From: Halisarca cf. caerulea
Lineage: Eukaryota; Porifera; Demospongiae; Chondrillida; Halisarcidae
Assembly (NCBI GenBank): GCA_963170055.1
Contig: CAUJGJ010000040.1
Location: 1,863,801-1,927,800, forward strand
Reading direction: 5' to 3'
DNA length: 64,000 nucleotides
Position 1 is the stretch's first letter; every line of letters starts with the position of its first letter. Positions 1-11,320 of this stretch are shown one piece after another. The notes under the pieces were generated by a model. It did not search any database and was not told where the DNA came from. It saw only the letters and a program-made list of their open reading frames with translations. The position numbers were made by a program, and so were the translations under genes.

Positions 1-107
1 ACATACATAATATTACAGAACAAGGGGTCTGTGGGCAAACCCCTCATGGTAAATTTGACTTTTTAGGTTATATAAGGTGGTATCTGAAGGCATTTTTGAC
101 AATTCAT

Positions 108-136
108 GGTTAGGGTTAGGGTTAGGGTTGGGGTTG
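108..136. repeat. telomere-like TTAGGG/TTGGGG tract
   Basis: Three to four head-to-tail TTAGGG-type units followed by a TTGGGG variant. It is short and interstitial. Similar one- to two-unit scraps occur near 30725 and 41840 and a TTGGGG run near 32643, so it is not evidence for a chromosome end. The rest of 1-505 shows no gene. Confidence 0.6.
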
Positions 137-505
137 ATACTCAAGTAGGCACTCTACAGTGATTTGCATTGCAGTTGGAATTTTTTGGGGTGGAAGCTGG
201 AGTGTTTGGGGTAGAGGCTCCCCCCCCTCCATATGGATAGAACCCTGCTAAGTTTCTTTCATTTTTATAATTGTGATATTTTCGTATAGTTATTGTATTA
301 ACAATGTACTGGCCATTTTCATAAATATTTTTGACTGTTCGGATAATTTTGAGCGGTTATATGGTAGTATCATTGTCAGTCACATATCAGTCCGCAAATA
401 TTACATAGACATTGCTATTAAACTGAAAGGGACATTACATTACATAAATACAAATCTAGTGCAAGTTGTTTGAATTAGCTACAGTATTCAGTGGATGTTC
501 AGTAC

Positions 506-2092
506 CCGCAGGTATGTTATGTCTGATTGGGACATAAACAGGACATGAAATAATAATATTATGGTGTACGTCATCAAACCACTGGAAGAGAGGGCCTTGT
601 CTTCTGGTAAAACGAAATGTACGCCTCTAAGTGATACGTGGACTAAGGCTTGACCATGTCTATTTTGTATCTGATATAGACCCGAGTCTAATCTTTATTG
701 TCCTTTGATAGCATCTGCTACCCAACGAAGAAAGAAAATGGCTGCATTTCAACTGAAATTCCGGTCGGAAAAAGTTTAGTTATTGCATATTAAACTTTCA
801 CAGATTGTTCCTAAAGGATCCAACCACCAGAATCAAAAAATATACTTTGCATGTAGTTCAATTTGTATTATATCCAGCGTTTTGTGGCCACATAAGTATT
901 TTTCTTGTGGATAACCTCAAATATTGAACCCATGGAATGAAACAGCAAAATTTATTTTCGATTTAGTAAGTTGATACTTTGTTGCACATTTGATGCCTAC
1001 CTTTTCATATAGTCCACACTAAAGGTCCACAAAGATGAATTTTAAGTACTGGATACGCAGGTAGGTTATGTCCGATTTGGACATATCAACAAAATGGTGG
1101 ACGTTATCGAAGCACTATTACAACCCCCCCCTGATTTTCGGCGTAACAAGATATACAGTTCTGAAATATGCTTATACAAAATCAAGAACATATCTAATTT
1201 GTACCTGAGCAGACTAGAGGCTTATAAAGTAACTTTAAGATTATCTTTGTGGACCTTTCGTCAGGCCTACGTGAAACACAAAGATGGCAAATTCCGGTCG
1301 TAGAAATCGGGGGTTTTGCACACAAAAATAGGTTCAAAATGTAGAACAAAGTATAAACTTGCTAAATCGAAAAATGAAAATCGCTGCTCCGTTCCACGAC
1401 CTTTATGTCCAAGGTTATCCAAAAGAAATACACCCGTCCGACCACAAACCGCCGGACATAAAACGAACGGAACAACGCACGAAGATTCATTTTTCGATTC
1501 CGAGGGTTTGGTCCTTTAGGAACAATCTCTCAAAGTTTCGATACCAAAACCTATAACTCCCACGACCGGAATTTCGATTGAAATATTCTTGTGGAGTCAT
1601 CTTCCTTCTTCGTGGAATATCACATGCAGTCACGTGGTTTGATTACATCATACCAAACCAGCCTGCGAGTGCTTACTGGTAGAAAAGCTGCTAAGTTAGC
1701 TTTTTTCAACGAGCGAATTTGTCTAAGAGGTAGATCAACGAAATTAGCGATGGAAGAAGCCTTTGAGAAAGCTTTCGTCGGATCAAACTTTTGTTCAAGG
1801 CGTTTAGTCGGCGATTTCATGTGACCATTGCGTGAAATTCCTTCTAATGTAAACAAAGTAATTGCTATGTAAACAATCGTTCTGTACATAAACAATCCTC
1901 CCTGTTTTAGGACATAACATACCTGCGTAGGCCTAGTCAACTCACATGTAAGAAGGATATATCCTTCCCTTTGTCTAAGAATATTTCAGCACTGTATGTT
2001 TTGTTCTGCCAAAAATCAAGGGAGTTGTTTTTTGGTGCTTTGATAACGTCCGCCATTTTGTTTATGTCCAAATCGGACATGACATACCTGAG
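506..2092. mobile_element. overlapping palindromic MITEs, CGCAGGT-end family
   Basis: Two left ends (506 and 1056, both preceded by TA) and two right ends (1929, followed by TA, and 2092) of the CGCAGGTATGTTATGTCC family. The 1056 end pairs well with the 2092 end: both continue into GGACATA..CAAAATGG and a further stretch. The arm near 750-765 (ATTCCGGTCG) pairs with 1562-1580 inside. The ends overlap rather than nest cleanly, so this is a rearranged composite of at least two copies. Short ORFs inside follow the palindromes and do not look coding. Confidence 0.7.
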
Positions 2093-2736
2093 CACTAATG
2101 GGCAAAGTGGGCAATCTTCTCTGCATGTACAGCGTCAGCAACAAATTTTTCCACTGGTCACCAGTAATGTATAGCACCCTGTTTAGTGGCATGAAGATTC
2201 AAATTGTGAGTGTACTACGTCTGTCTAACATACAAGCAATCTACCTATGCCTTCTTGATTACATACAAATATCAGCAAATACTAATGCTCACTTCCAAAA
2301 ATCTTCAATACATGACCAGCATGTCCATTCCAGTAAAATTGTGTTATTATACAGTCTAGGAAATTCCTTCACCACCACACAATGTCCCTCTGTTCCTAGG
2401 AAATGGGACATTACATTTTAATGTGTGCATAAGCCAATACTTTACTAGGCATATATCAATGTATAAAGTCCAATACAAGTTTAGCTGTAGAACTGTTATC
2501 ACCGCAAACATATCTAACTTGTTTCAGTGATGTTTTGTGGAATGGACAAATATCCAGGCATCCCTTTTCCGTTTACAATTGGTTATAATTATTCAGACAC
2601 TTGGAATAAGTAGTGACAGACTGAGTATATAATGGTTTCACAATGGTGAAATGAATGTGATCTATCTTTAGCAAGGGCCGGGGTGTACCTTCAGTAGTAA
2701 TATTCCATCTTGTGTGTATGTATACCATGCACATTA
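2093..2736 (+). repeat. upstream part of the receptor repeat unit, no gene
   Basis: This stretch resembles DNA upstream of receptor copies: the block around 2160-2420 recurs near 7825-7980, 16550-16700 and 51310-51490. It ends in the same MITE terminus (ACCACACAATGTCCCTC...GGGACAT) that precedes genes 1, 2, 3 and 7. No receptor coding sequence follows, so it is an orphan flank left by duplication or deletion. Confidence 0.5.
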
Positions 2737-3382
2737 CAGTACGGACAGAAAAAAAAGTAACGATAATCGCGGTTAGCCTTAGTCGTTTCCGTTTCTCGTT
2801 TATTTTAGCGGATACGTTGCGCTTACCTTTACGCGAATTGCAAATTAGCGTGTCCCGCTTTCTGGTTTGGCTTTTAACGTTTTCTGATTGACGGTTCACT
2901 TATCTCGACCAGGTGAACGGCAGTGGTTTCGTCGTCTTCGCATTTTAGCTTTGACCAACGCTAGGACTTCTGCAGTAACTTTGGCTGTCTTCCAGACCCT
3001 GTCAACCGTCCAATCGTCCCGTGCTCCTTGTACTTCTTGATAATAGCCCAAATGGTCTTCTTTGGAATGATCTTCCCTTCGTGTCGAAGGACACGCTCGA
3101 TATCTCCATATGAGCAATCCAAATCTTATATATAGGCATTCTCTAGCGATCTTTCTTCCTCGCTCACACGACATGCTACCACTCAACTCTCGTCCTTACA
3201 AAGTCTCAGTTTTTGGTTTACTTCTCTCGGTCAGCGCTTATCCCTTTTGCGATCCTCATTTAGCCCTTTTTCTGTTTACGCTTAGCAATGCACGTTTCTC
3301 TATTAGCGGTATTCTCGCCTTTGCGTTTCGTTTAGCGGATTCTTGTTTATGTTTCGCGTTACCTTTTTTCGGGTCCGTACTG
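2737..3382 (-). mobile_element. Tc1/mariner-type element remnant, TA target site
   Basis: Inverted ends CAGTACGGACAG (left) and CAGTACGGACCCG (read from the right, on the minus strand), each followed by a poly-A run and GTAACG, flanked by TA at 2735-2736 and 3383-3384. The 646-bp interior carries a decayed Tc1-like DNA-binding segment on the minus strand and has CG-rich composition unlike its surroundings. A TA target and Tc1 HTH coding are established features of this superfamily. Confidence 0.75.
2890..3118 (-). pseudogene. Tc1-like transposase N-terminal fragment
   Basis: Read on the minus strand from about 3118, one frame gives DIERVLRHEGKIIPKK, then TIWAIIKKYKEHGTIG, then RLTGSGRQPKL and a stop. 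This matches the paired-type helix-turn-helix and GRPR-like hinge of Tc1/mariner transposases, which bind the element's terminal repeats. The DDE catalytic domain is absent and there are stops downstream, so the copy is dead. The overlapping 96-residue ORF in another frame (2896-3186) is a shadow. Confidence 0.6.
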
Positions 3383-3924
3383 TATGTACCATACATAAAA
3401 GAACCCTAGAACATCTTCTGGTATAAATCACGATAGCAGAGTACACGCTAACTTTTCCATGTTTCAAACTTTAACCAAAGCTGAGATCAGTGATATGAGC
3501 ACTCTAAAAGCAAACTTTAAGCACCCATAACTTGGACAGGAACAAATAATCAAACTTTGCATCATGGAAAAGTTGTACCATATAAATAGCTCTTGGTTGA
3601 CATTGCAAAGGCTCTCACATCGTGCTCCTTCATCTAGCACCCAGAAGAAAACAAATATTTTAAAAACAACTCAATAAACATACCAGCATGTGACAATCTC
3701 CGATGACAACTGAGAATGTCACTAATTGTTGGCTCAGGACTCTATATGCCAGAATAACAGCTTCAACCACAAGATAAGCATGTAACTAATATTAACATTT
3801 ATTGGCACTGATGAACTACATTCTTCTTACTATGGAAACTGATCAAGGTTATCAGTAACAAATCTGGATCTTTCTAATATGAAAAGCTCCAGAATATGCT
3901 ACTTAATCCTCTTTAAGAGGTAAG
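3383..3924. other. no gene; contains a MITE-type hairpin
   Basis: No coding signal. Around 3448-3580 an inverted pair, TAACTTTTCCATG...CATGGAAAAGTT, matches the central hairpin seen in the palindromic MITEs elsewhere in the window. It is a fragment of that family. Confidence 0.4.
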
Positions 3925-5777
3925 AAATGTAACCCATTAATGCTGAGACGCCCAAAAGCACCACCCGAATATTTTTATGTAAGTCACCCATGAAAAGAGA
4001 GGAAAATTCAAGCGCTCGTACTGATCGATAGGAACATGTTATAATTTCAAGTCTGATATCATTAGAAAGCCAAAAATTAGGGCTTTCCAAAGATGGTAAG
4101 ATGACATAGAGGCTCTAGTTGTATTTTGAGATTCAAGCGCTTACAAAATGCACCGAGCGAGTAAAAGTACGTTAACATGATAATTTTACAATTCAAGTAT
4201 ATCGAAATCAAAATAAAATCATGGGAAGCTCTGTAAGTGGTCTTCAACACATCTTCTCTGTTTGGCATTCCTCTCTGGCACTTTGAGATTTCTCTGGCTG
4301 ACAGTGACTCTGTGGAGGAACTGGAAGAGAAGAGCGATGACACAGAGATTTGGGAGGAAGTGTGCTTCAAGAAACCTACCTTGACTTGTCAGGACCATAT
4401 TTACCATGCAGTACTTGCAAGCATAACTGTAGAAGAAATGGCATGACATGTACAGCACATAGATCAGTAACAAGTAGCTCATGCTATGCAAGAACCAAGC
4501 ACCTTAACAACTCCAGCAGATCACAGGTCCCTCTGTTTGAAAGCAGCCCACATGATAACAAACCAAGTGGGAGAAGAGCGAGGTCCTGGTTTACATAATG
4601 GACTTTAAGAAGGAGCTTGTCCAGTTTGGTGACTTCTCCGGACGATTACGACAGCATGTGGGCATTTGCATAGAAATGTTTTTTCAGCTCATGACAACAG
4701 TAGACCATCACGCAGGTATGTTATGGCAGAATCGAGGCTAAAAGGCGGCGTTTTGTGGTTTAACAAGCTATGTGATTAGATTATTATGCCTCAGACAGTT
4801 TATCACGGTCTGGCCATGTGACCACAGCTTAAACACGACTATTATACGTCATTATAGGCTAATACGCGCGAGTATTTGAAGAGTTTGCCTTCGTGGACAT
4901 GTGATATCATGTGACAAATGTCTAAAGAAGCACTCCAGTCCACAAGGATTTTATGGCGAAAAAGGCGCGGGTCTAGATCTCTACGTAGACACTTAAAACT
5001 TTGTCAGATTGTCGCTGAAGGTCTGAACTTAAAATTTTGATTTGGGGAAGATTGTCGATCCATCTGTTCAGTTTATGCGCAGCCATTTGTTGCCAAAGCC
5101 GTTCTTCGTGATCAGAAATCCTTGGACATAACAGCCGTGGAATGGAGCAGCGTTTTCCCCAAATCAGAAAAGTAAGATTTGGACATGTTCTGTCTTCTGA
5201 ATTCACTTGCGCGTTCAAATTCAGATGTCTAGACCCGCGCCTTTTGCGTTTTTTGCTTATTTTAGTATGGTTATAAATCGACCATGTACAGCACGTACAA
5301 TATGTTTTTCTTTCTTTAAATTACATATGCACAAAATAGGAATGTTCGAAATACTATCTAGATGTTTTCTTCAGTTTTTCCACTTTCAGGAAGAGAAAAC
5401 AAGGCATTTTATACTAGCCATTCGAAAGCGGCGCCATTTTGTTTCATGGCGAAAAGTGCCATAACATACCTGCGCAGCGAGTCCAGTTCAAAGGCAGAAA
5501 GAGAGCGTGTGTTGGTTGAAAACAGCAGAGGAGACTGTCTAAGGACGGCCAAGGAAGGCACACGATGGAAACAGCCTTCGGCTGTAGCACGTGCAGAGAA
5601 AGCTACTGTTATGAGCACTTTTCGGGCACAAACCCAACTAGGTCTGCGAAAATAAACAGCAACATGGAAATGTAGTCGTAGATCTTCCGTTTTTAACAAA
5701 GTAGTAATAGATAGACACTTACATACCTTTCCATTTGCTTTCAATTTATCTTCCTCGGTGTCGTTAACCCTAAACCT
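3925..5777 (+). repeat. tandem segmental duplication, copy A (carries a MITE)
   Basis: From the ACCCATTAATGCTGAGACGCC start, the sequence is closely matched by 5778-6843 (GATCGATAGGAACATG, TTTCAAGTCTGA, and the GACAGTGACTCTGTGGAGGA segments recur in order). Copy A is longer because a MITE (4711-5474) interrupts it. A short open frame around 4237-4446 (acidic, ADSDSVEELEE) is shared with copy B but the two diverge by a frameshifting insertion, so a protein is doubtful. Confidence 0.75.
4711..5474. mobile_element. palindromic MITE, CGCAGGT family, with paralogous empty site
   Basis: Left end CGCAGGTATGTTATGGCA and right end TGCCATAACATACCTGCG are perfect inverts. Copy B of the surrounding duplication has the uninterrupted site near 6557-6570. 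Comparison gives a 2-bp target duplication (CA on both sides here). Interior arms (GACCCGCGCC near 4969 and 5232, TTCAGATT) are also inverted. An inverted-orientation relative lies at 17153-17828. Confidence 0.8.
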
Positions 5778-6843
5778 TAACCCATTAACGCCGAGACGCC
5801 AAAAACACCCGCAAATATTATTACGTAAGATGCCGAGATGCCCAACAGCTCCCGTGAAAAGAGAGGGAAATTCAAACGCTCATACTGATCGATAGGAACA
5901 TGCCATAATTTCAAGTCTGACATCATTAGAAAGCCTAAAAATAGGACTTTCCAAAGATGGTAAGATGACATAGTTGTTCTATTTATAATTTTCGAGATTA
6001 CGAGAAGGCAACGTGCAAATGTACGTGAACATGATAATTACAATTCAAATATTCTGAAATCAAAATAAAGTAATGGCAAGTTCTGCAAGTGAACTTCAAC
6101 ACATCTTCTCTGCATCAGGTTTGGTTTGAAGAAATGTTTGACATTCCTCTCTGGTACTTTGAGACCTCTCTGGCTGACAGTGACTCTGTGGAGGAACTGG
6201 AAGAGGAGATCGATGACACAGAGATTCATAAGGAAGTGTGCTTCGAGAAGCCTACCTTGACTTGCAAGCATAACTGTAGAAGAAATGGCATGACAAGTAC
6301 AGCTCAAAGATCGGTAGCAAGTAGCTCATGCTATGCAAGAACCAAGCGCCTTAACAACTCCAGCACATCACAGGTCCCTCTGTTTCAAAGCAACCCACAT
6401 GATAACAAGCCAAGTGGGAGAGGAGCGAGCTCCTGGGTTAATTAATGGACTTTGGGAAGGAGCTTGCCCAGTTTGGTAACTTCTCCGACCAAGTACGACA
6501 GCAAGTGGGCATTCACACAAGAAATGTTTTTTCAGCCCATGACAGCAGTAGATCGTCGGCAAGTCCAGTACGAAGGTAGAAAGAGAGCATGTGTTGTTTG
6601 AAAACAGCAGAGGAGACTGTCTAAGGACGACCAAGGAAGGCACATGACGGAAACAACATTCGATTGGGACATGTTCGGAGAAACCTACTTGTTATGAGCA
6701 CTTATCGGGCACATCTCCCAACTACGTCTGCACAAATGAACAACAACATGGAAATGTAGTAGTAGATCTTCTGTTTTCTTCAAATTATTAATAGATAGAC
6801 ACTTACCTTTCCATTCGCTTTCAGTTTATCTTCCTCAGTGTCA
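5778..6843 (+). repeat. tandem segmental duplication, copy B
   Basis: Partner of copy A without the MITE. An ATG-started frame at 6134-6445 (103 residues) contains the same acidic SLADSDSVEELEE stretch followed by a Ser/Asn-rich tail. It has no recognised domain, and the frame is broken in copy A, so I do not call it a gene. The copy ends at a TTAACCC site where the 3.15-kb TTAA element begins. Confidence 0.7.
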
Positions 6844-6847
6844 TTAA

Positions 6848-9800
6848 CCCTTAAATGTTCGTAAGCAAGTTTTCTGCGTGTCCCTTAAAGTTTGTATTTC
6901 GCAATTTCTTCTGATTATATTGATTCTTTAGCTGTGTGTTAATACTGGATACATATGTAACTGTGTATAGTATCAGCCTTGTGCAATCAGTACAAAAGAA
7001 GATACACATAAGTTGCTACTAAATATACTAAAATTTAAAAGAAACGTCAGTAGATTGCGTATCTGAAAATATTTTAGTGGATTTCTCGCCTAATTTTAGT
7101 TCTGCGTTGTTTCTCATTGCTTGAAATGTAGATGATGTTACTCATGAAAAGGATTTTAACAATCACAGTCTTCAGGAATTTTTCAGTTAGTTTCCGTTCA
7201 TATCAGAAGTTAGGATGGATAAACTGTTCTTGGCATTCTCCATGAAATAGACAGTAAATGCTTTTCGTTTAGAAATAGTAATATTTGTGTAGAATGAAAT
7301 GTGTATAAAGCTTTTTATGCACTAGGCATCATTTCTAACCTATAAAACTGTATCTGTAAATGTGCACGTATTACAAGACTCTGTTAATGGAAGTCTTACT
7401 TCGCCGACAAGATGATAAACTGACTAAATAAGTGCAACAATGGCTGGCGAAGTCTAAATAATATGCCATGATAACACACAAAGCATATAAGTAAGTTTCA
7501 CAACCAAAAATATCCGCTATTTGAAGCTTTAAGTTTGCACCAGATATCTAGCTAGGTTTCAAAAAGTCTTGCATTATTAAATGAGTCGATTTCCCGCCTT
7601 ACTGCCACTAAACATTACGTGTAGGGATTAGTCTGGTGGTATTAAATACTGATGAAAGTAATGAGAAAATGGGTAGGAGCACAGATATTGCTCTGGCAGT
7701 TGCCGGGTCTGCTGGGCCTGCACTCAAGTGGAAATAACGTCATGTTAACGCAAGGTGAGAATTCTCTTGTCATCACATTTACAGCATTAGAAACAAATTT
7801 ACCCATTGTTAAGCAGTATTGCATAGCACCTTGTTCAGTGTCATAAAAATGAAATACCAAGAGTACTATGTCCTTCTAATGTACATGCAATCTACCCATG
7901 CCACCCTGATTCCATACACATATTGGCAAATACTTATGCTCATTTCTTAAATTATTTAATACATGACTAATGTGTGCATTCCAGTTTTCCTTTCTTCCAT
8001 CTAGGTGGACACCAGCTTGGTGATCTCCCTATTAGTTGAATTGAATCGTCCAACCAGAACTAGATTGTTGTCATTCACTGTAGCTTCACTGATGTACTGA
8101 GATGTTGGGGGGAGGGTTTTCCATTGTCCAGTGTCCACATTGAACACTTTAACAAATTGAGCTGTTCTGACATCTGCAGTTGCACCTCCAGCAATGACCA
8201 GTTCCCTTCCTATGAGGACAGCTGTATGCATGTGGCTCATGTTCAATTCCACTTAAATGGCTGATCAGCGATTTTACTACTTACAAAACTGCTGAGTTTT
8301 TTTACTTGTGCATGTACATCAAAATGGACAGTAAGTGATTTGAGGGCAGTACAAACACACCTAGGCTACTTGTTGTGTTACTTTTCAACCAAATATTTGT
8401 TTTGCTGTTGGAATAACTGACGATTTAGCTGATAGTTGCGATCAGCAGTTTTTGGATGTGAGTAAATCAGAACCAAGGCCTACTAACACAGAATATGGAC
8501 TAAAATGTTCCTATAGCCGGGTTCACAATATGACCTTGTGTCGAGTAAGTGTCACGTGTTGTGTTCATTTGTGAACACTAACGCGTCATGCAAGCATCTC
8601 GACATGCTTTGTCAAGCGTCTCAACATGCGTCTCGTGAAGGTAATAGACACAAGTAATCGGTACGCAGGCAAAGACAAGTTCAGCGGAGACATTTGTAAG
8701 CCTTTGGAAACAGAAAGAATAGAATTGTTGAAAATCAAGCATTCAATACGAAGAAAGTCTAACATCAATCAGTGACATTGAAATACGTGATCCTTGTTAA
8801 ACACACAAAGCGCTAGTAAGTGTTACTTTTATACTTTAGAATAGATAATAATATTTGGCTTACTACATAAATGTAGTCTAGTCATTGCTTAACCCTAACA
8901 CCCTTTGCCTATGCAACATCTAATTCCCATGGAAGTCCTCTTTCCAATTATTGTAACTCCTGTCAACTACATCTACATCTTATGGCTTTTATATTTGCAC
9001 CATCGGCTTTGGTATTAAATTTTTGCAGCTAGCCATGCCAATTTTGATGGTTTATGCGGAAAGCTTGGCCAAGTGTAATCAATTACGTTCTGGAATATTC
9101 ATAAGGGGGGGACTAATATTCATTTTATATAACATATTCCTCTTTATGCAAACTGAGAAATGCTATCATAACTTGTGTGAGCATGTCCCACATGAGTAGA
9201 AATAGAGAACAGAACTTCCATTGCAAGTTGATTCCTATATACCAATTATACTGTTACAGCATATGCTGCTATTGATTCAGTATTATATCAAGTTTCAAGG
9301 CTTGGCAACTGACATTTTTGTCCTGTGGAGCTCACTGTGTGCATAGGACCAATCCTCACAAAATTCCCTAATGTTGCATTTTTTTACTGCATTTCTTAAA
9401 ACTGTTACTGACTGGTTGCTGGCGAATTGAGTAACACTATAATAACAAATCTGAACAAGTCCCACATGCATATATATGACGCTTCTCATCATGCTTTCAT
9501 CTGGCCTAACTGAAGTCCAGATTACATTCATTCATTCATAAGATGGCATTTTTCAAGCTTGCTAGACAGTTGCTATTAAAAGTCCCATTTAATGATTACG
9601 TAATGACCCATCAGCCTATAGTATGCCTGAAATATACTGGTAATTTGATTAATATGGCTAATTAACCATGAATTTAAACGAAATTTCTCACCAGTCAAAG
9701 ATATATGGAAGCTTTGCTTACGAAATGGTACACAATATCCAAAATGTAAGGGCATTTTGCCTCACAAAGTGCTTCACACTGCTACACACTGCTACACTCC

Positions 9801-9997
9801 TGTGTTGCTTGTAAACTCGTGTGTATAGCAGGAACTTTGATGGGCTGTATCTTCTTTTGTATTGACTGCACAAGGTTGATACTAAATAATATTAGATATG
9901 TATCCAGTATTACCACACAGCTGAAGAATCAATGTAATTAAACAAATATCAACTTTGAGGGGTCATGCCAGAAAACTGGTGTACAAACATTCAAGGG
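6848..9997. mobile_element. 3.15-kb TTAA-flanked (piggyBac-type) element
   Basis: Flanked by TTAA at 6844-6847 and 9998-10001. The left end CCCTTAAATGTTCGTAAGC and the right end (inverted: CCCTTGAATGTTTGTACAC) match, and the matching continues: TGATTCTTTAGCTGTGTG at about 6920 and its complement near 9910, then GTATCAGCCTTGTGCA and its complement. TTAA targets and CCC ends are piggyBac hallmarks. No transposase ORF survives; the interior holds a kelch-like scrap at 8001-8252. A second, more decayed member begins near 58748. Confidence 0.65.
8001..8252 (-). pseudogene. kelch-repeat protein fragment
   Basis: An 83-codon minus-strand frame reads HTAVLIGRELVIAGGA, then VKVFNVDTGQWKTLPP, then ATVNDNNLVLVGR. 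The VIAGG turn, the VFNVDTGQW segment and the next LVLVGR strand fit about one and a half kelch blades (known consensus: GG turn, spaced Y and W). There is no ATG at the open boundary (GTG, preceded directly by TAA), so it is either a single exon (an AG lies just upstream) or a captured gene scrap inside the TTAA element. No other blades are visible nearby. Confidence 0.5.
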
Positions 9998-10109
9998 TTA
10001 AGAATGTCTTGATAACACTCCATGTGCACACCAATGCAATATTCAACACAATTCTCTTCAGCTTCAGAGCTGTAAGTCCAATAATGTTATACCTTTCAGG
10101 TGACCATAA

Positions 10110-10294
10110 GCAAACACGTGACTAATGTGTGTACAACAGTTAAATTTAATGTGTTACTTTTCAATGAAATTCCTTAGCAAACCACACAACGCCCCCTTAA
10201 TTCCTTAAAGGGACATGTTATACCCGCGGAAATAGGTGAGTTGGGTAGTAAGCAATAATATAAGCAGTAGTTATGGAGTACTGTGAGTGGCAAC
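10110..10294 (+). promoter_or_regulatory. gene 1 upstream region made of a MITE end
   Basis: From CACGTGACTAATGTGTGTAC to GGGACATGTTATACCCGCG the sequence is the reverse complement of the MITE left arm at 41202-41310 (and 22360-22470). It ends about 64 bp before the ATG, joined to the shared 5' leader GTAGTAAGCAATA. The TATA/TGGTCATGAT block of genes 3, 5, 7 and 8 is absent. Promoter activity is inferred from position only. Confidence 0.5.
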
Positions 10295-11320
10295 ATGTGG
10301 AACAGCAGTAACATCAGTGACAGTAACAATAGCAGTGATTTATTATTGTCTATTGGATACTCTTCGTTAGCCTTGTTGCACGTACTGGCCATAGTCCTCA
10401 CCATTGTGTACTGTTTCCTACTTTTGGCAATAAGAGACTGTCAAACTATTTCAACTGGCATAAGAGTGGTTCTCTGTAACATTGTCATAGCAAACCAAGT
10501 TTTTCTCGTTTCTCTGATCTTGTACATTTGGGCTGAAGAAGCAGAGTTGTATGACTACGAAAAGTACAATATTTTCTGGAGAGTAACTTATATTGCCTCA
10601 TGCTCCACGGCAGCAGCAAGACTCCTCTTCATGGCCACATATGGAGTTATAGTGTATGTAAGTGCACGCTTAACTGGGTCGTCTCTGGGATCGGAAGATG
10701 TTGGTACCAGAGCAGTATTTGTCATTTGTATTGTGGTTTGGTTGGTTGCTATAGTGCCCAATCTCAGTCAATTTCTGACCCTTGTACACGAGGTGACTAT
10801 CAATACAGGTTCATCATTCTGTATGGATAGTGGAGTCTTCTATCTGGACTATTCCCTGATCATTTTACCACTATATGGTTTTGTATGTGGTCTCCTTAGC
10901 ATCCTGTTCCCTATTCTAACAGCATACTACAGTCAGAAGGTGATTTTAGGAGAAAAGAGAGAATTTCTAAAGAAAATGGTGAAGTTTTCCATCTTTCTTG
11001 TGCTGAGTAATGCTGTAAATTTCACTGGTATATATATTCCACTAGTGTTCACCTCATTCTATGTCATGGAATGTGAAGAATACATTATCGCACTTAACAT
11101 TGGGAGAGCAGGAGCTGTCATGTTTTCCCTCATCTCAACACCAGTTGTTATCCTTGCTTTCTTTAAATGCATAAGAGAGAAACTTAAAGACCGAATTTGT
11201 TGTTGTCGGCACATTTTTAATAAACAATTTTTTCCCTCCTTAACCCTTTTTTGTTCTCGAGTTCGCGCGCCTGTAGGTCGCTTGCGTTCACCGTCCACTT
11301 TAGTGGATCGTAGGGCCTAA
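10295..11320 (+). CDS. 7TM receptor-like protein, gene 1
   Basis: Intronless 341-residue protein, probably a plasma-membrane G-protein-coupled receptor of divergent rhodopsin-like type; ligand unknown. The short N-terminus is rich in N-glycosylation sequons (N3, N6, N11, N12). Hydrophobic segments lie near residues 20-46, 55-79, 95-122, 138-160, 187-213, 228-252 and 263-290. W149 with P155 fits TM4. The DRY position reads SAR (123-125), the TM2 Asp is replaced by Asn (N67), the TM6 CWxP is missing and NPxxY reads TPVVI (282-286). A CCC cluster (302-304) after TM7 suggests palmitoylation. The ATG is chosen because MWNSSN is shared by all copies. Residues 316-341 are encoded by an inserted TTAA element, so the original tail is lost. 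It is most similar to gene 2. Confidence 0.85.
   Translation: MWNSSNISDSNNSSDLLLSIGYSSLALLHVLAIVLTIVYCFLLLAIRDCQTISTGIRVVLCNIVIANQVFLVSLILYIWAEEAELYDYEKYNIFWRVTYIASCSTAAARLLFMATYGVIVYVSARLTGSSLGSEDVGTRAVFVICIVVWLVAIVPNLSQFLTLVHEVTINTGSSFCMDSGVFYLDYSLIILPLYGFVCGLLSILFPILTAYYSQKVILGEKREFLKKMVKFSIFLVLSNAVNFTGIYIPLVFTSFYVMECEEYIIALNIGRAGAVMFSLISTPVVILAFFKCIREKLKDRICCCRHIFNKQFFPSLTLFCSRVRAPVGRLRSPSTLVDRRA

Noticed and set aside
108..136. Chromosome end suggested by TTAGGG units
   Set aside because: Only three to four units, interstitial, with similar scraps elsewhere in the window.
2896..3186. 96-residue Arg-rich minus ORF
   Set aside because: Another frame of the same DNA encodes the recognisable Tc1 helix-turn-helix, so this is its shadow.
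10281..10290. GTGAGT just before receptor ATGs as a splice donor
   Set aside because: The motif is in the leader of most copies, but coding sequence continues directly after it and no acceptor or second exon fits; single-exon genes explain the data better.
10600..10830. Second-frame ORFs inside receptor genes (also at 27115, 31385, 56413)
   Set aside because: Overlapping shadows created because all receptor copies share the same DNA; no independent support.
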